Shown here: positions 1 through 8,132 of the stretch, piece after piece
How the letters are laid out: every line of letters begins with the position of its first letter
How positions within the stretch are numbered: the stretch's first letter is position 1
NCBI GenBank assembly: GCA_020632655.1
Contig: JACKFD010000004.1
Location: 248,001 to 312,000 of the forward strand
Reading direction: 5' to 3'
Length of the DNA stretch: 64,000 bases
Origin: Spirochaetaceae bacterium
GTDB lineage: Bacteria > Myxococcota_A > UBA9160 > UBA4427
Made by a program: the position numbers and the translations under genes
The notes under the pieces: model-generated
Told to the model about the DNA's origin: nothing
Databases searched by the model: none
What the model saw: the letters and a program-made list of their open reading frames with translations, nothing else

Positions 1-2
1 CG

Positions 3-1511
3 TGCGTCGGCGGGCTGATGCTGAACCAGCTCGGCTGGGCGGCGCTCTTCGGGCTGCGCGTCGGGATCTTCGGCCGGCAGGCGGAGGACGAGGCGGGGCG
101 CGTGCTGCGCGCGGCGATGGCCCGACACGGGATCGAGACGCATCTCGACCGGACGGCGAGCGGCAGCTCGATCGCCGAGATCTTCGTCGACGCCGCGGGC
201 GAGCGGGCGATCTACATGGCCGCGGCGGGCACGGCGGAGACGCGGCCGCGGCACGTGCACGAGGATCACTCGGGCTTCGTCGCGCGGGCGGCGCGGCTCA
301 CGACCGAGATCTCGCAGCTGCCCCTCGACACGGCGCTCGCGGCGCTCGAGCTGGCGCGGGCGATGGGGATCGGGACCGTCGTCGATCTCGACGTGCGGCC
401 GAGCGACGCGGTCGGGGTGCTGGGCGATCGCGAGACCTTCGACCGCGTGCTGCGCGCGGCGGATCTGCTCAAGCCGACGGAGATCGCGGCGCGGGAGCTC
501 TTTCCCGAGCTGGACTCGCTCGAGGCGCTCGCGCGGCGGATCCGCGAGGCGTACGGCGTGCCGCGTGTCGTGATGACGCTCGGCGAGGCCGGGGCGCTGC
601 TCTCGGATGCCGAGGGCGAGCGGCTCGTCCCCGCGTATGGCGCGCGGGCGGTCGTGGACTCGACCGGGGCGGGGGACGCGTTCCTCGGTGGCTACCTCGC
701 GGGCGAGACCCTCGGGCTCGCGCCGATCGACGCCGTGCGGCTCGGCAACGCCTGTGGTGCGGCGTGTGTCGAGCGGGTCGGTGCCTTCCCGGACGAGCCG
801 GAGGTGCTTCGTGCGCGGGTGCTCGAGCTCTACGCCGGGCCGGAGCCTGCGGACGCGCGCTGGGGCGAGGCGGTCGCGGCGAAGACGCAGGGTGCTTCGA
901 GCGGGCGCGGGCCGGCGCAGGCGGGACTTCGTGTGCTCGAGGTCGCCGCGCGGGAGATCGCGGCGCTGGCGGGGCGACACGATGGTGCGTCGATCCTGGC
1001 GGCGGCGGAGCTGATCGAGCGGGCCGAGGCGGGCGGGGGTCGCGTGCACGTGACCGGCGTCGGCAAGCCCGAGCACGTGGCGCACTACGCTGCGAGCCTG
1101 CTCGCGTCGACGGGCACGCCGGCAACCTTCCTGCACGCGACCGAGTCGCTCCACGGCAGTCTCGGGCAGATCGTGCCCGGCGACGTCGTGATCGCGATCA
1201 GCAACAGCGGCACGACCGGAGAGTGTCTGCTCGCGGCGCGGGCCGTGCGCGACTACGGCGGACGGCTGATCGCCGTGACGGGCGGGCTGGGCTCGGCGCT
1301 GGCGGAGCTGGCGGACGTGACCCTCGACGCGGGGGTGTCCGAGGAGGGCGGGCCGTTGGGTCTTGCCCCGCGGGCGAGCGTCGCGGCGGAGATCCTGGTG
1401 CTGGCGGCCCTGGGGGCGGTCCTGCAGGAGCGCCGGGGCCTCGACCGGAAGGCGTATGCGTCGCGGCATCCGGCGGGCGCACTCGGCAAGCAGGCGCGGG
1501 GCGAGTCCTGA
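3..1511 (+). CDS. PfkB-family sugar kinase / SIS isomerase fusion (5' truncated)
   Basis: The reading frame is open to the left edge and the first residues (CVGGLMLNQLGWAA) match the early PfkB substrate region, so a short N-terminal part is missing. The N-terminal ~270 residues are a ribokinase-type kinase with the anion-hole/base motif DSTGAGDAFLGGYLAG. The C-terminal ~180 residues are a sugar isomerase (SIS) domain closely resembling arabinose-5-phosphate isomerase KdsD, with GVGKPEH, a SNSGTT phosphate loop, PLGLAP and the closing SRHPAGALGK. The CBS pair usual in KdsD is absent. By family the SIS half would interconvert ribulose-5-P and arabinose-5-P for Kdo synthesis. The fused kinase could supply or consume the pentose; its substrate is not readable. 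Confidence 0.85.
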   Translation, partial: CVGGLMLNQLGWAALFGLRVGIFGRQAEDEAGRVLRAAMARHGIETHLDRTASGSSIAEIFVDAAGERAIYMAAAGTAETRPRHVHEDHSGFVARAARLTTEISQLPLDTALAALELARAMGIGTVVDLDVRPSDAVGVLGDRETFDRVLRAADLLKPTEIAARELFPELDSLEALARRIREAYGVPRVVMTLGEAGALLSDAEGERLVPAYGARAVVDSTGAGDAFLGGYLAGETLGLAPIDAVRLGNACGAACVERVGAFPDEPEVLRARVLELYAGPEPADARWGEAVAAKTQGASSGRGPAQAGLRVLEVAAREIAALAGRHDGASILAAAELIERAEAGGGRVHVTGVGKPEHVAHYAASLLASTGTPATFLHATESLHGSLGQIVPGDVVIAISNSGTTGECLLAARAVRDYGGRLIAVTGGLGSALAELADVTLDAGVSEEGGPLGLAPRASVAAEILVLAALGAVLQERRGLDRKAYASRHPAGALGKQARGES

Positions 1512-1568
1512 GCGCGACGGGCCTTCTGATCCCGGCCTGAAGCCGGGTCGAATCTCACTCAGGCCGGC

Positions 1569-2750
1569 GTGGCGGAGACCGATACCGGCTCCAGTCGATG
1601 TGGATCGCCCACGGACGAGCAGGAGCGGCCTGCCGGTGTGTCGTGGGACGGCCGATCGGCCCGGAGCCCGCAGCCGATGGTCCAGTCCCGCCCCGCCTCC
1701 TCCTCTCCTCCCGCGGCGCACCACCCCGGGTCGCCGCTCCCCGCCGACGACAGCTACGCGCGGGTCGCCGACGCCGAGCTCGAACGGGTCCTCACCTCCT
1801 TCGATACCTGTTATGTCTGGCGCTATGGCAGCGTGCAGGAGGGTCTGCGCGACCTCTACGCCAAGGCCAAGCGCGACCAATGGGACGCGGCGCTCGCCCT
1901 CGACTGGTCGATCGAAGTCGATCCCGAGGAGCCGATCCTGCCCGAGGCGATCAATCCGCTGCTCGGCTTCGCGCCCTACGAGCGGATGGACGAGCGCGAG
2001 CAGAAACGAGTGCGGCATTGCCAGATCGCGTGGCAGCTCTCGCAGTTCATGCACGGCGAGCAGGGCGCGATGATCGTGGCGTCGCAGCTCGTGGGCGCGG
2101 TGCCGTGGATGGACGCGAAGCTCTACGCGTCGAGCCAGACGATGGACGAGGCGCGCCACGTGGAGGTCTTCTCGCGCTACCTGCGGACGAAGCTCGAGTG
2201 GGAGTGGCCGGTCAACCCGAACCTCAAGCGGCTGCTCGACACGATCATCGGCGACGTGCGCTGGGACTTCAAATACCTCGGCATGCAGATCCTCGTCGAA
2301 GGGCTCGCGATGGCGGCCTTCGCGAACCTGCATCAATTGACGAACGAGAAGCTGCTCAAGGACCTGATCCACCTCGTGATGCGCGACGAGTCGCGGCACG
2401 TGGCCTTCGGTGTGCTCTCGCTCCAGGACTTCTACGCGGACATGAGCGGGTCGGAACGGCGGGATCGCGAGGACTTCGTGATCGAGGCCTGCGAGCTGAT
2501 GCGCGATCGGCTGGTCGGGGAGGAGACGGCGGACGCCTTCGGCTTCGACCGCGAGCCCTACCGCCAGGCGATGGTCGAGTCACCGATCCTGCAGCTCTTC
2601 CGACAGCAGCTCTTCTCGCGCGTCGTGCCGAACCTGCGTCGGCTCGGGCTGCTCTCGCCGCGGGTCCGCACGGCCTTCGACCGGCTCGGCATCCTGCAAT
2701 TCGAGGACGCGGATCCGGCGGCGCAGGACGCGGCGCTCGGGCTCGTCTGA
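1569..2750 (+). CDS. Ferritin-like diiron protein
   Basis: The protein has the four-helix diiron layout of the ferritin-like/ribonucleotide reductase R2 superfamily. An early Glu (FMHGEQGAM) is followed by a DEARH ExxH motif, then a second pair EGLAMAAF and RDESRH (ExxRH). These are the expected carboxylate and His ligands of a dinuclear metal site, so an oxidase or oxygenase role is likely, but the substrate is unknown. The first ~55 residues are Ser/Pro-rich and probably disordered or not translated: the GTG at 1569 has no clear ribosome site and an in-frame ATG at 1677 is a good alternative (357 aa). It is followed by a tRNA with its own promoter. Confidence 0.75.
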   Translation: MAETDTGSSRCGSPTDEQERPAGVSWDGRSARSPQPMVQSRPASSSPPAAHHPGSPLPADDSYARVADAELERVLTSFDTCYVWRYGSVQEGLRDLYAKAKRDQWDAALALDWSIEVDPEEPILPEAINPLLGFAPYERMDEREQKRVRHCQIAWQLSQFMHGEQGAMIVASQLVGAVPWMDAKLYASSQTMDEARHVEVFSRYLRTKLEWEWPVNPNLKRLLDTIIGDVRWDFKYLGMQILVEGLAMAAFANLHQLTNEKLLKDLIHLVMRDESRHVAFGVLSLQDFYADMSGSERRDREDFVIEACELMRDRLVGEETADAFGFDREPYRQAMVESPILQLFRQQLFSRVVPNLRRLGLLSPRVRTAFDRLGILQFEDADPAAQDAALGLV

Positions 2751-2831
2751 GCGCCTGTCGACGTCGACTCCCGCCCGCGATCCCGGGGGGCCACGAAGCG
2801 AGGAGGCCGAGGGGCTCCGACCGCTCCGCCA

Positions 2832-2860
2832 TTGACGCTCGAGGACGCCAAGTCTAAGGT
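2832..2860 (+). promoter_or_regulatory. Candidate sigma-70 promoter for tRNA-Ala
   Basis: TTGACG at 2832-2837 and TAAGGT at 2855-2860 are separated by 17 bp, giving a predicted start about 80 bp before the mature tRNA. The -35 is good, the -10 only partial. Confidence 0.4.
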
Positions 2861-2948
2861 CCGCCGGTCGAAAACCCGCTCGACGAGGCGATCGGCGCCG
2901 GACCCCAGGCCGGAGCGCCCCTCGACCGAGCGATGATCCCGATTCCAT

Positions 2949-3024
2949 GGGGCCGTAGCTCAGCTGGGAGAGCGTCGCGTTCGCAACGCGAAGGTCGGCG
3001 GTTCGATCCCGCTCGGCTCCACCA
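2949..3024 (+). tRNA. tRNA-Ala (anticodon CGC)
   Basis: A 76-nt cloverleaf with encoded CCA. The acceptor stem GGGGCCG/CGGCTCC contains the G3-U70 wobble pair that is the alanine identity element. The D-arm is GCTCAGCTGGGAGAGC, the anticodon stem TCGCG/CGCGA encloses the loop TTCGCAA (anticodon CGC, reading GCG), and the T-arm carries GGTTCGATCC. GCG is a frequent Ala codon in this GC-rich window. Confidence 0.97.
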
Positions 3025-3030
3025 CCTTGT

Positions 3031-3063
3031 CGAGACGGCGCGCACGCCCTGCGCGCCGTCTCG
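3031..3063 (+). terminator. Hairpin terminator after tRNA-Ala
   Basis: A perfect 13-bp inverted repeat (3031-3043 with 3051-3063, 7-nt loop) starts 7 nt after the tRNA and is followed by CGTTTCG. It lies between the tRNA and a convergent gene, so it may work in both directions. The T-tract is short. Confidence 0.6.
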
Positions 3064-3077
3064 CGTTTCGGGACCCG

Positions 3078-3950
3078 CTAGACGAGGCCGAGCTGCAGCC
3101 AGCTCGCGACGGCGCCGACGAAGAGCGCCCCGTCGACCGCGACGTGCCCGTAGCGCTCCTCCGCCCGGAATCCCACGAGCGCGCCGAGCTGGGCGACCGG
3201 GATCCAGGCGAGGGCCGGCACGGGCGAGGGCCCGAAGAGTGCTGCGGCGACGCCGAGGCCGGCCGCACCCCGCGCGAGATCGAGCACCCGGCCCGGATGC
3301 GCGCGCAGCAGCTGCGCCTCGCCATCCCGCAGATTCGACGCGATCAGGTTCGCGACCAGCGTTGGCAGCAGCACGGCGACGACGGCGCCGCCCCGTGCGC
3401 CGACCCCCACCGAGAGCCACGGGATGCCCACGCACGCCGCCGTCCAGGCCGCCGACACGTAGAGCGTCTTCGCTGCGGGCACGTGCTTCAGCCGGCGATG
3501 GAGCAATCCGAGTGCGCCGACGACGGCGCAGAGTCCGAGGACCCGGCCCGGCGCCTCGACGAGGGCGATCCCGCCGGCGGACGCGGCGAGCGCGAGCCCC
3601 ACCACGAGGCGTTCGCGATGTCGCGCGACGAAGGCCGTACGACGTGGCGAGGTCGCGCGATCGCGGGTCACGTCGCGCAGCCGGTCGATCGTGTAGACGC
3701 AGAACGCGCCCGCCGCCGTCAGCGTCGCCCAGCGCACCGGATCCGGCGCCCCGAGCACCCGGCTCGCGACCAGCGAGAGCGCGGCCCCGATCCCGGCCGC
3801 GAGCGCGCTCGAGTAGGCGAGGCCGTCGAGCAGGCGCAGCAGGCCGTCCGCGACGCCCTGCACGGCGGTGCGCGGCGACGGGGCGTCGGTCGTCGGGGCG
3901 GCCGGGGCGGCCGGGGCGGCCGGGGCGATGGCGACGGGCGTTCGGGACAT
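3078..3950 (-). CDS. UbiA-like integral membrane protein
   Basis: About 290 residues with roughly eight hydrophobic segments. A conserved-looking cytoplasmic stretch, YTIDRLRDVTRD, resembles the first Asp-rich loop of UbiA prenyltransferases, and a second polar loop carries ASNLRDGEAQ. The classic NDxxD motif is incomplete, so the enzyme activity is uncertain. The chosen ATG at 3950 starts with a short Ala-Pro repeat (APAAPAAPAAP) encoded by iterated GGGGCGGCC units. A longer frame reaches 4028 but looks non-coding. The gene converges on the tRNA hairpin and is divergent from the dodecin genes. A prenyl or polyprenyl transferase-like role is inferred from family resemblance only. Confidence 0.6.
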   Translation of the reverse strand: MSRTPVAIAPAAPAAPAAPTTDAPSPRTAVQGVADGLLRLLDGLAYSSALAAGIGAALSLVASRVLGAPDPVRWATLTAAGAFCVYTIDRLRDVTRDRATSPRRTAFVARHRERLVVGLALAASAGGIALVEAPGRVLGLCAVVGALGLLHRRLKHVPAAKTLYVSAAWTAACVGIPWLSVGVGARGGAVVAVLLPTLVANLIASNLRDGEAQLLRAHPGRVLDLARGAAGLGVAAALFGPSPVPALAWIPVAQLGALVGFRAEERYGHVAVDGALFVGAVASWLQLGLV

Positions 3951-4160
3951 GCGGCGGAGACTCTCGGGGCGGCCGGCAGTATGGCACAGCGATCCGCTCG
4001 CTCCGCCGTGCGGGATCGCCCCGTCCACCCCGACTTCTGCGACGCCCCCGGGTGCGCGCTAGATTCGCCCGATCGCGTCGCGAGGCAGCGCGCGATCGGG
4101 CGGCCCGCGTCGACCGCGTCGAGCCGGCGCCCCCGAACGAGCCCGGGGAGAGACGCTTCG

Positions 4161-4382
4161 GTGTGGGTCGGCAAGATCAGCGAGATCATCGGGTCGAGCC
4201 CCGACGGCTTCGAGGCCGCGGCCCAGGCGGTGCTCGACCGGGCCAACCGGACGCTGCGCGGCATCACGGGCTTCGACGTCGTCGAGAAGCGGATCCGGGT
4301 CGAGGACGGCGCGATCGCCGAGTACCGCGTGCGCATCCGCCTGCACTTCGACATGGCGCCCAGGACCGAGTCGCATTGGTAG
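4161..4382 (+). CDS. Dodecin family protein (copy 1)
   Basis: 73 residues with the whole dodecin fold signature: VGKISEIIGSSP, then an amphipathic helix (FEAAAQAVLDRA), NRTLRGITGFDVVE and VEDGAIAEYRVRI. Dodecins are small dodecameric flavin or ligand binders. The Trp that stacks on flavin in archaeal and mycobacterial dodecins (LRW/LDW) is replaced here by GITG, so classic flavin stacking is doubtful. The start is a GTG preceded by GGGGAGAGA. Six-frame translation continues upstream but has no family similarity before this GTG. A second dodecin gene follows 84 bp downstream. Confidence 0.85.
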   Translation: MWVGKISEIIGSSPDGFEAAAQAVLDRANRTLRGITGFDVVEKRIRVEDGAIAEYRVRIRLHFDMAPRTESHW

Positions 4383-4466
4383 CCGTGGCCGGGACCCCGG
4401 CCGAGCGGGTCCCGACGCGCGCGACCGCATGACCCTCGCACAGCGAGTCACGAGGACGACCCCGAC

Positions 4467-4679
4467 ATGGCCATCGCGAGCGTCTCCACGATCACCTCGG
4501 CCTCGCCCAATAGCTGGCAGGAGGCCGCCGAGCTCGGCCTCGCTCGGGCGAACGAGACGCTGCGGGGGATCACGGGCATCAAGCTGGTCGAGGAGAAGGC
4601 ACGGGTCGAGGACGGCGTGATCGTCGAGTACCTCGTCACGCTCCAGGTGATCTTCCTGCTCGAAGAAGAAGGGGGCTAG
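4467..4679 (+). CDS. Dodecin family protein (copy 2, calcium-dodecin-like)
   Basis: 70 residues, homologous to the preceding dodecin across TLRGITGI and ARVEDGVIVEYLV. The N-terminus ITSASPNSWQEAA is like the SPxSWxEA of the non-flavin 'calcium dodecin' group. It also lacks the flavin-stacking Trp. The gene ends 5 bp before the next start (TAG, then GTG at 4685), so it is probably cotranscribed and translationally coupled to the nucleotidyltransferase. The two copies differ in charge and could form mixed or separate dodecamers. Confidence 0.85.
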   Translation: MAIASVSTITSASPNSWQEAAELGLARANETLRGITGIKLVEEKARVEDGVIVEYLVTLQVIFLLEEEGG

Positions 4680-4684
4680 GGGTC

Positions 4685-5734
4685 GTGGGGGTCCCCGCGA
4701 TCGTGATGGCCGGGGATAGCCGGGCGGCCAAGGCCGTCTACGGCCAGAGCAAGGTCTATCTCGAGGTCGCGGGACTGCCGCTCGTGGCCCACGTCGTGCG
4801 GACGCTGCAGGCCTGCCCCGAGATCGAGTCGGTCTGGGTCGTGGGCGATCCCGGTCGACTCGAGAAGGCGCTCGCGAACGAGTCGCTCGAGGCGAGTCTC
4901 TGCAAGCCGCTCTACGTCGTGCCGCAGCAGCGCGACCTGATCACGAATGCCTGGGAGACCTATCGGCGCTACCTGGCGGGCGATCCGACGCGTGGTCGTG
5001 ATCCCGAAGGCGACGACGTCGATCGGCCGGCGCTCTTCCTGTCGGGCGATCTGCCGCTCGCGATGCCCGAGGAGATCTCGAGCTTCGTGCAGCAGGCCGA
5101 GGCGGCGAACGTCGACTACGCCCTCGGCCTCTGCCCCGCCGAGTCCCTCGACGTGTTCCGGCCGAGCGGCCCCGACGAGGTCGGGATCACGGTCGCCTAC
5201 TTCAACACGCGCGACGGCCGCTACCGCCAGAACAACCTGCACTACGCGCGGCCCGCGCGGATCGGCCGCCTCGACCGGATCGAGGAGATGTACGAGCTCC
5301 GTCACCAGCGCCGCTTCTGGAACATGTTCGTGCTGGCCCTGCGGCTGCTCATGGATCGGGTCGGCGGGCTCAAGATCGCCGTGCTCTTCGGCATGATGCA
5401 CCTCGCCGGGATCGCCGATCGCAACGGTCATCGCCGACTGGCGCGTCTGCTCGGGCGATTCGTGACGCTCGAGATCAACCGAGCGACGATCGCGAAGATC
5501 CTCGACACGCGCTTCGCCCTGATCGTCGGCGAGAGCGGCGGCTGCGCCCTCGACATCGATACCGAGGAGGAATACGACGCGGTGCGCGCCCGCTACGACG
5601 ACTGGTGGCCGGCCCATCGCGCGCGCAGCCGCGCCCTGCACGGGGAGCTCGTCGCGTCGATGATCGTGCCCGGCGGCGCCGCTGCGCCCTCGGAACCGCC
5701 TTCCGGCCCGGGCGGCACGGGGAGCCCGTCATGA
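4685..5734 (+). CDS. MobA-like NTP-transferase domain protein
   Basis: 349 residues opening with a nucleotidyltransferase fold (VPAIVMAGDSRAAKAVYGQSK, then VAGLPLVAHVVRTL), as in MobA, IspD and GlmU. The usual GGxGTR loop is altered to AGDSRAAKAVYGQSK with a retained Lys. A second conserved stretch, ALFLSGDLPLAMPEEI, fits the metal-binding Asp region. The C-terminal third is predicted helical and rich in Arg, unlike MobA, and ends in a Pro/Gly tail. The start is a GTG shortly after the dodecin stop. Its stop overlaps the start of ygfZ (ATGA). The substrate cannot be deduced; an activated sugar or cofactor precursor is possible. Confidence 0.75.
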   Translation: MGVPAIVMAGDSRAAKAVYGQSKVYLEVAGLPLVAHVVRTLQACPEIESVWVVGDPGRLEKALANESLEASLCKPLYVVPQQRDLITNAWETYRRYLAGDPTRGRDPEGDDVDRPALFLSGDLPLAMPEEISSFVQQAEAANVDYALGLCPAESLDVFRPSGPDEVGITVAYFNTRDGRYRQNNLHYARPARIGRLDRIEEMYELRHQRRFWNMFVLALRLLMDRVGGLKIAVLFGMMHLAGIADRNGHRRLARLLGRFVTLEINRATIAKILDTRFALIVGESGGCALDIDTEEEYDAVRARYDDWWPAHRARSRALHGELVASMIVPGGAAAPSEPPSGPGGTGSPS

Positions 5735-6813
5735 CGTGGACGCCCGACGATCGAGAGCAGGTCCTGCGCGCCGCACGCCGCGACGCCGTGCTCTTCGACA
5801 TGGCCCATCGCGGTCTGCTCGAGGTGGGCGGCTCGGATCGCACGCGCTGGCTCGACGGGATGATCTCGAACGACGTGCCGGCGCTCGAGCGCAGGTCTTC
5901 GGGCGCGGGCTGTGAGGCGCTGCTGCTGACGAATCGCGGCGCGATCGTTGCGGACCTGCACGTGGGTCGCCTGGACGAGGTCTACCTGCTCGAGGGCGAG
6001 CGCGAAGAGCTGCCCCGCATCCACGCGACGCTCGAGCGGTTCGTGATCGCCGACGACGTGACGATCCGGGATCGGAGTGCCGAGCAGGCCGCCCTCGGCC
6101 TCGAGGGCCCGCTCGCCCCCGCCGTGCTCGAGGGGCTGCTCGCAGGGCGCGCCGCGATCCCGGCCGAGGACGACTGGCTCGCGACGGAGATCGAGGGCGT
6201 GCCGCTGCTCGTCGCGGCCTTCGGCTGGAGCGGCGAGGGGGCGTACCAGCTGCGCGTGCCCGCGGACCGCCGCGCGCAGCTCGAAGGCTGGCTCGACCAG
6301 TCCGCACGACGTGTCGTAGGCGGCGGAGCTCGCCTCCTGCGCGGCGACCTCGCGGCGCTCGAGGTGCTCCGGGTCGAGGTGGGGATCCCGCGACTCGGTG
6401 CCGAGCTCGACGAGGACGTGCTGCCGCCGGAGGCGCGCCTCGATCGCGCGATCGCGACGCGCAAGGGATGTTATGTCGGGCAGGAGATCGTCGCGCGGCT
6501 GCGCTCCCGGGGACAGGTGAACCATCTGCTGGTCGGATTGCGGCTCGAGCCCGGTCCGGGCGCGGCGGCGCCGATCCCGTCGGAAACCCCCGTGTTCGTC
6601 GATGGACGTCGTACGGGCGAGCTCACGAGCGTCGTCGACTCGCCACGCGCGGGCGCGATCGCGCTCGGGTTCGTGCGTCGCGAGCACGCCGAGCCGGGCA
6701 CGCGGGTCGAGCTCGAGGGGGGCCTCGGTGCGGCGATCGTCTCGGCGCTGCCCTTCGTCCCGCCCGCCTCGCCCACGCCCCGGCCCGAGGCTCCGGCGGC
6801 GGGTCCCGCGTGA
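5731..6813 (+). CDS. ygfZ: Folate-binding YgfZ / GcvT-like protein
   Basis: 360 residues related to glycine-cleavage T-protein. The diagnostic YgfZ signature KGCYVGQE lies at about residues 245-252 with the conserved Cys247. YgfZ family proteins bind folate and help assemble or repair Fe-S clusters in enzymes such as MiaB. The start ATG overlaps the upstream stop by 4 nt (ATGA), and its own stop overlaps the next gene's GTG, so three genes are translationally coupled. It is the only Fe-S related gene in the local operon. Confidence 0.88.
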   Translation: MTWTPDDREQVLRAARRDAVLFDMAHRGLLEVGGSDRTRWLDGMISNDVPALERRSSGAGCEALLLTNRGAIVADLHVGRLDEVYLLEGEREELPRIHATLERFVIADDVTIRDRSAEQAALGLEGPLAPAVLEGLLAGRAAIPAEDDWLATEIEGVPLLVAAFGWSGEGAYQLRVPADRRAQLEGWLDQSARRVVGGGARLLRGDLAALEVLRVEVGIPRLGAELDEDVLPPEARLDRAIATRKGCYVGQEIVARLRSRGQVNHLLVGLRLEPGPGAAAPIPSETPVFVDGRRTGELTSVVDSPRAGAIALGFVRREHAEPGTRVELEGGLGAAIVSALPFVPPASPTPRPEAPAAGPA

Positions 6814-7496
6814 GCCGCGGCTGGCTCGTCGTCTTCGCCAAGGCGCCGCGGCCCGGCCTCGTGAAGACCCGCCTCTCCCCCCCGCTCAGCCTCGACCAGA
6901 GCGCCGCCCTCTACGCCGACATGCTCGCCGACGTGCTCAGCGTGAGCGCAGCCGCCGGACGTGCGCTCGGGCTCGAGCCCGTGCTCGCGCATCACCCGCC
7001 CGACGCGGCGGGCGAGCTCGTCGGGTACGCGCCGCCGGGCGTGCGATTGCAGGCACAAAGGGGTCGCGATCTCGGCGAGCGGATGGCGAACGCGTTCGCA
7101 GAGGGCTTCGCTGCGGGGGCCGGGTGCATGCTGCTGCGGGGGAGCGACAGTCCCGCGCTCGAGCCGGCCTGTATTCGCGCGGCGCTCGACGGCCTCGAGG
7201 CGGGCTTCGATCTCGTGTTGACGCCGGATCTCGGCGGGGGCTACGCGATGATCGGGTTGCGGCGGCCCCAGCCTTCGCTCTTCGAGGTCGAGATGTCGAC
7301 GGACTCGATGCGCGCCGAGACGATCGAGCGGGCCGAGCGCGCCGGCCTGCGGGTGTCGCTCACCGCGCCGACGCTGGATCTGGACACGGCCGCCGACTTT
7401 CGCTCGCTGTACGCGTTGCCGCGTGATTCGCTGTTGGACCTCTGCCCGCGTACGGTCCGAACGATTTCCGATCCGGCCTTCGGCACTGTGCTATAG
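6810..7496 (+). CDS. TIGR04282-type glycosyltransferase (DUF2064)
   Basis: 228 residues with the family hallmarks VVFAKAPRPGLVKTRLSPPL at the N-terminus, LRGSDSPAL as the metal/nucleotide Asp region and LTPDLGGGYAMIGLRRPQPSLF. Members are GT-A fold nucleotide-sugar-dependent transferases of mostly unknown acceptor. Translation starts at a GTG overlapping the ygfZ stop (GTGA). It is the last gene of the dodecin-dodecin-nucleotidyltransferase-ygfZ operon. Pairing a nucleotidyltransferase with a GT-A transferase suggests one makes the activated donor the other uses; this is inference. Confidence 0.85.
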   Translation: MSRGWLVVFAKAPRPGLVKTRLSPPLSLDQSAALYADMLADVLSVSAAAGRALGLEPVLAHHPPDAAGELVGYAPPGVRLQAQRGRDLGERMANAFAEGFAAGAGCMLLRGSDSPALEPACIRAALDGLEAGFDLVLTPDLGGGYAMIGLRRPQPSLFEVEMSTDSMRAETIERAERAGLRVSLTAPTLDLDTAADFRSLYALPRDSLLDLCPRTVRTISDPAFGTVL

Positions 7497-8132
7497 CTCA
7501 CTCGCTTCGCAGACCGCGCCCACCCCCCCGCCGGTCCATCGCCAGACTCGATCCCCCCTGATCCGAATCGGTGACTCCTCCCTGGCTGGCGGCATTGTTG
7601 CCTCCCAGGGGCCCATGCGAACGACCCCCCGTCGGAGCATTGGCCAGCGTGCGAACAGCAGCGCATTCGTCGACGAGCATGTCGCGAACGATGTTAGGCG
7701 AGTCGTGGGTCTCGTCCGCGCGTCGCGGCGTGCGCCCGATCCGGCCCATCGCCCTGCCTGGACTGCGCCGGAAACCGCACGACTGCCGCGAAGGTGTGCA
7801 GGACCTGTCCCGTGCGTGTGCACTCGTCGCGACCCGATCGGGTGAGACGCCGCACAGTCGCTCCCAGCATTCGCCGGATCGGCACGGCCCTTGCTCCTGC
7901 AGTCGAGCTGCCGCTGTGAGGGCGACGGTCCGTCCCGTCCCTTCTCGAGCCGGCACGGAGTGCGATGCAGTAGCCGCAGACGACGCACGTCCGGGCCGCT
8001 TCCGGCGACCGGATCAGACCTCTCGGGGCGCACGCCCCGTTCGATTCCCTCGGCGCGGATCCCGCGCCCGGACGTCCGGGCACGGGTGAGGTTCGAGTGG
8101 AGAGTCCGACAACCCAGTAGGAGAGATTCCCG
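7497..8132. other. Long non-coding interval before the porin
   Basis: No frame here shows protein-like composition or a convincing start on either strand. The interval holds a sigma-54 element at 7880-7895 and the porin ribosome site (AGGAGAG near 8121). The first 380 bp show no other recognisable structure. Confidence 0.6.
7880..7895 (+). promoter_or_regulatory. Sigma-54 promoter (-24/-12) for porin
   Basis: CGGCACGGCCCTTGCT gives GG-N10-GC with an exact GGCACG-N4-TTGC core. Predicted transcription start is near 7906, about 230 nt before the porin start. Confidence 0.75.
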
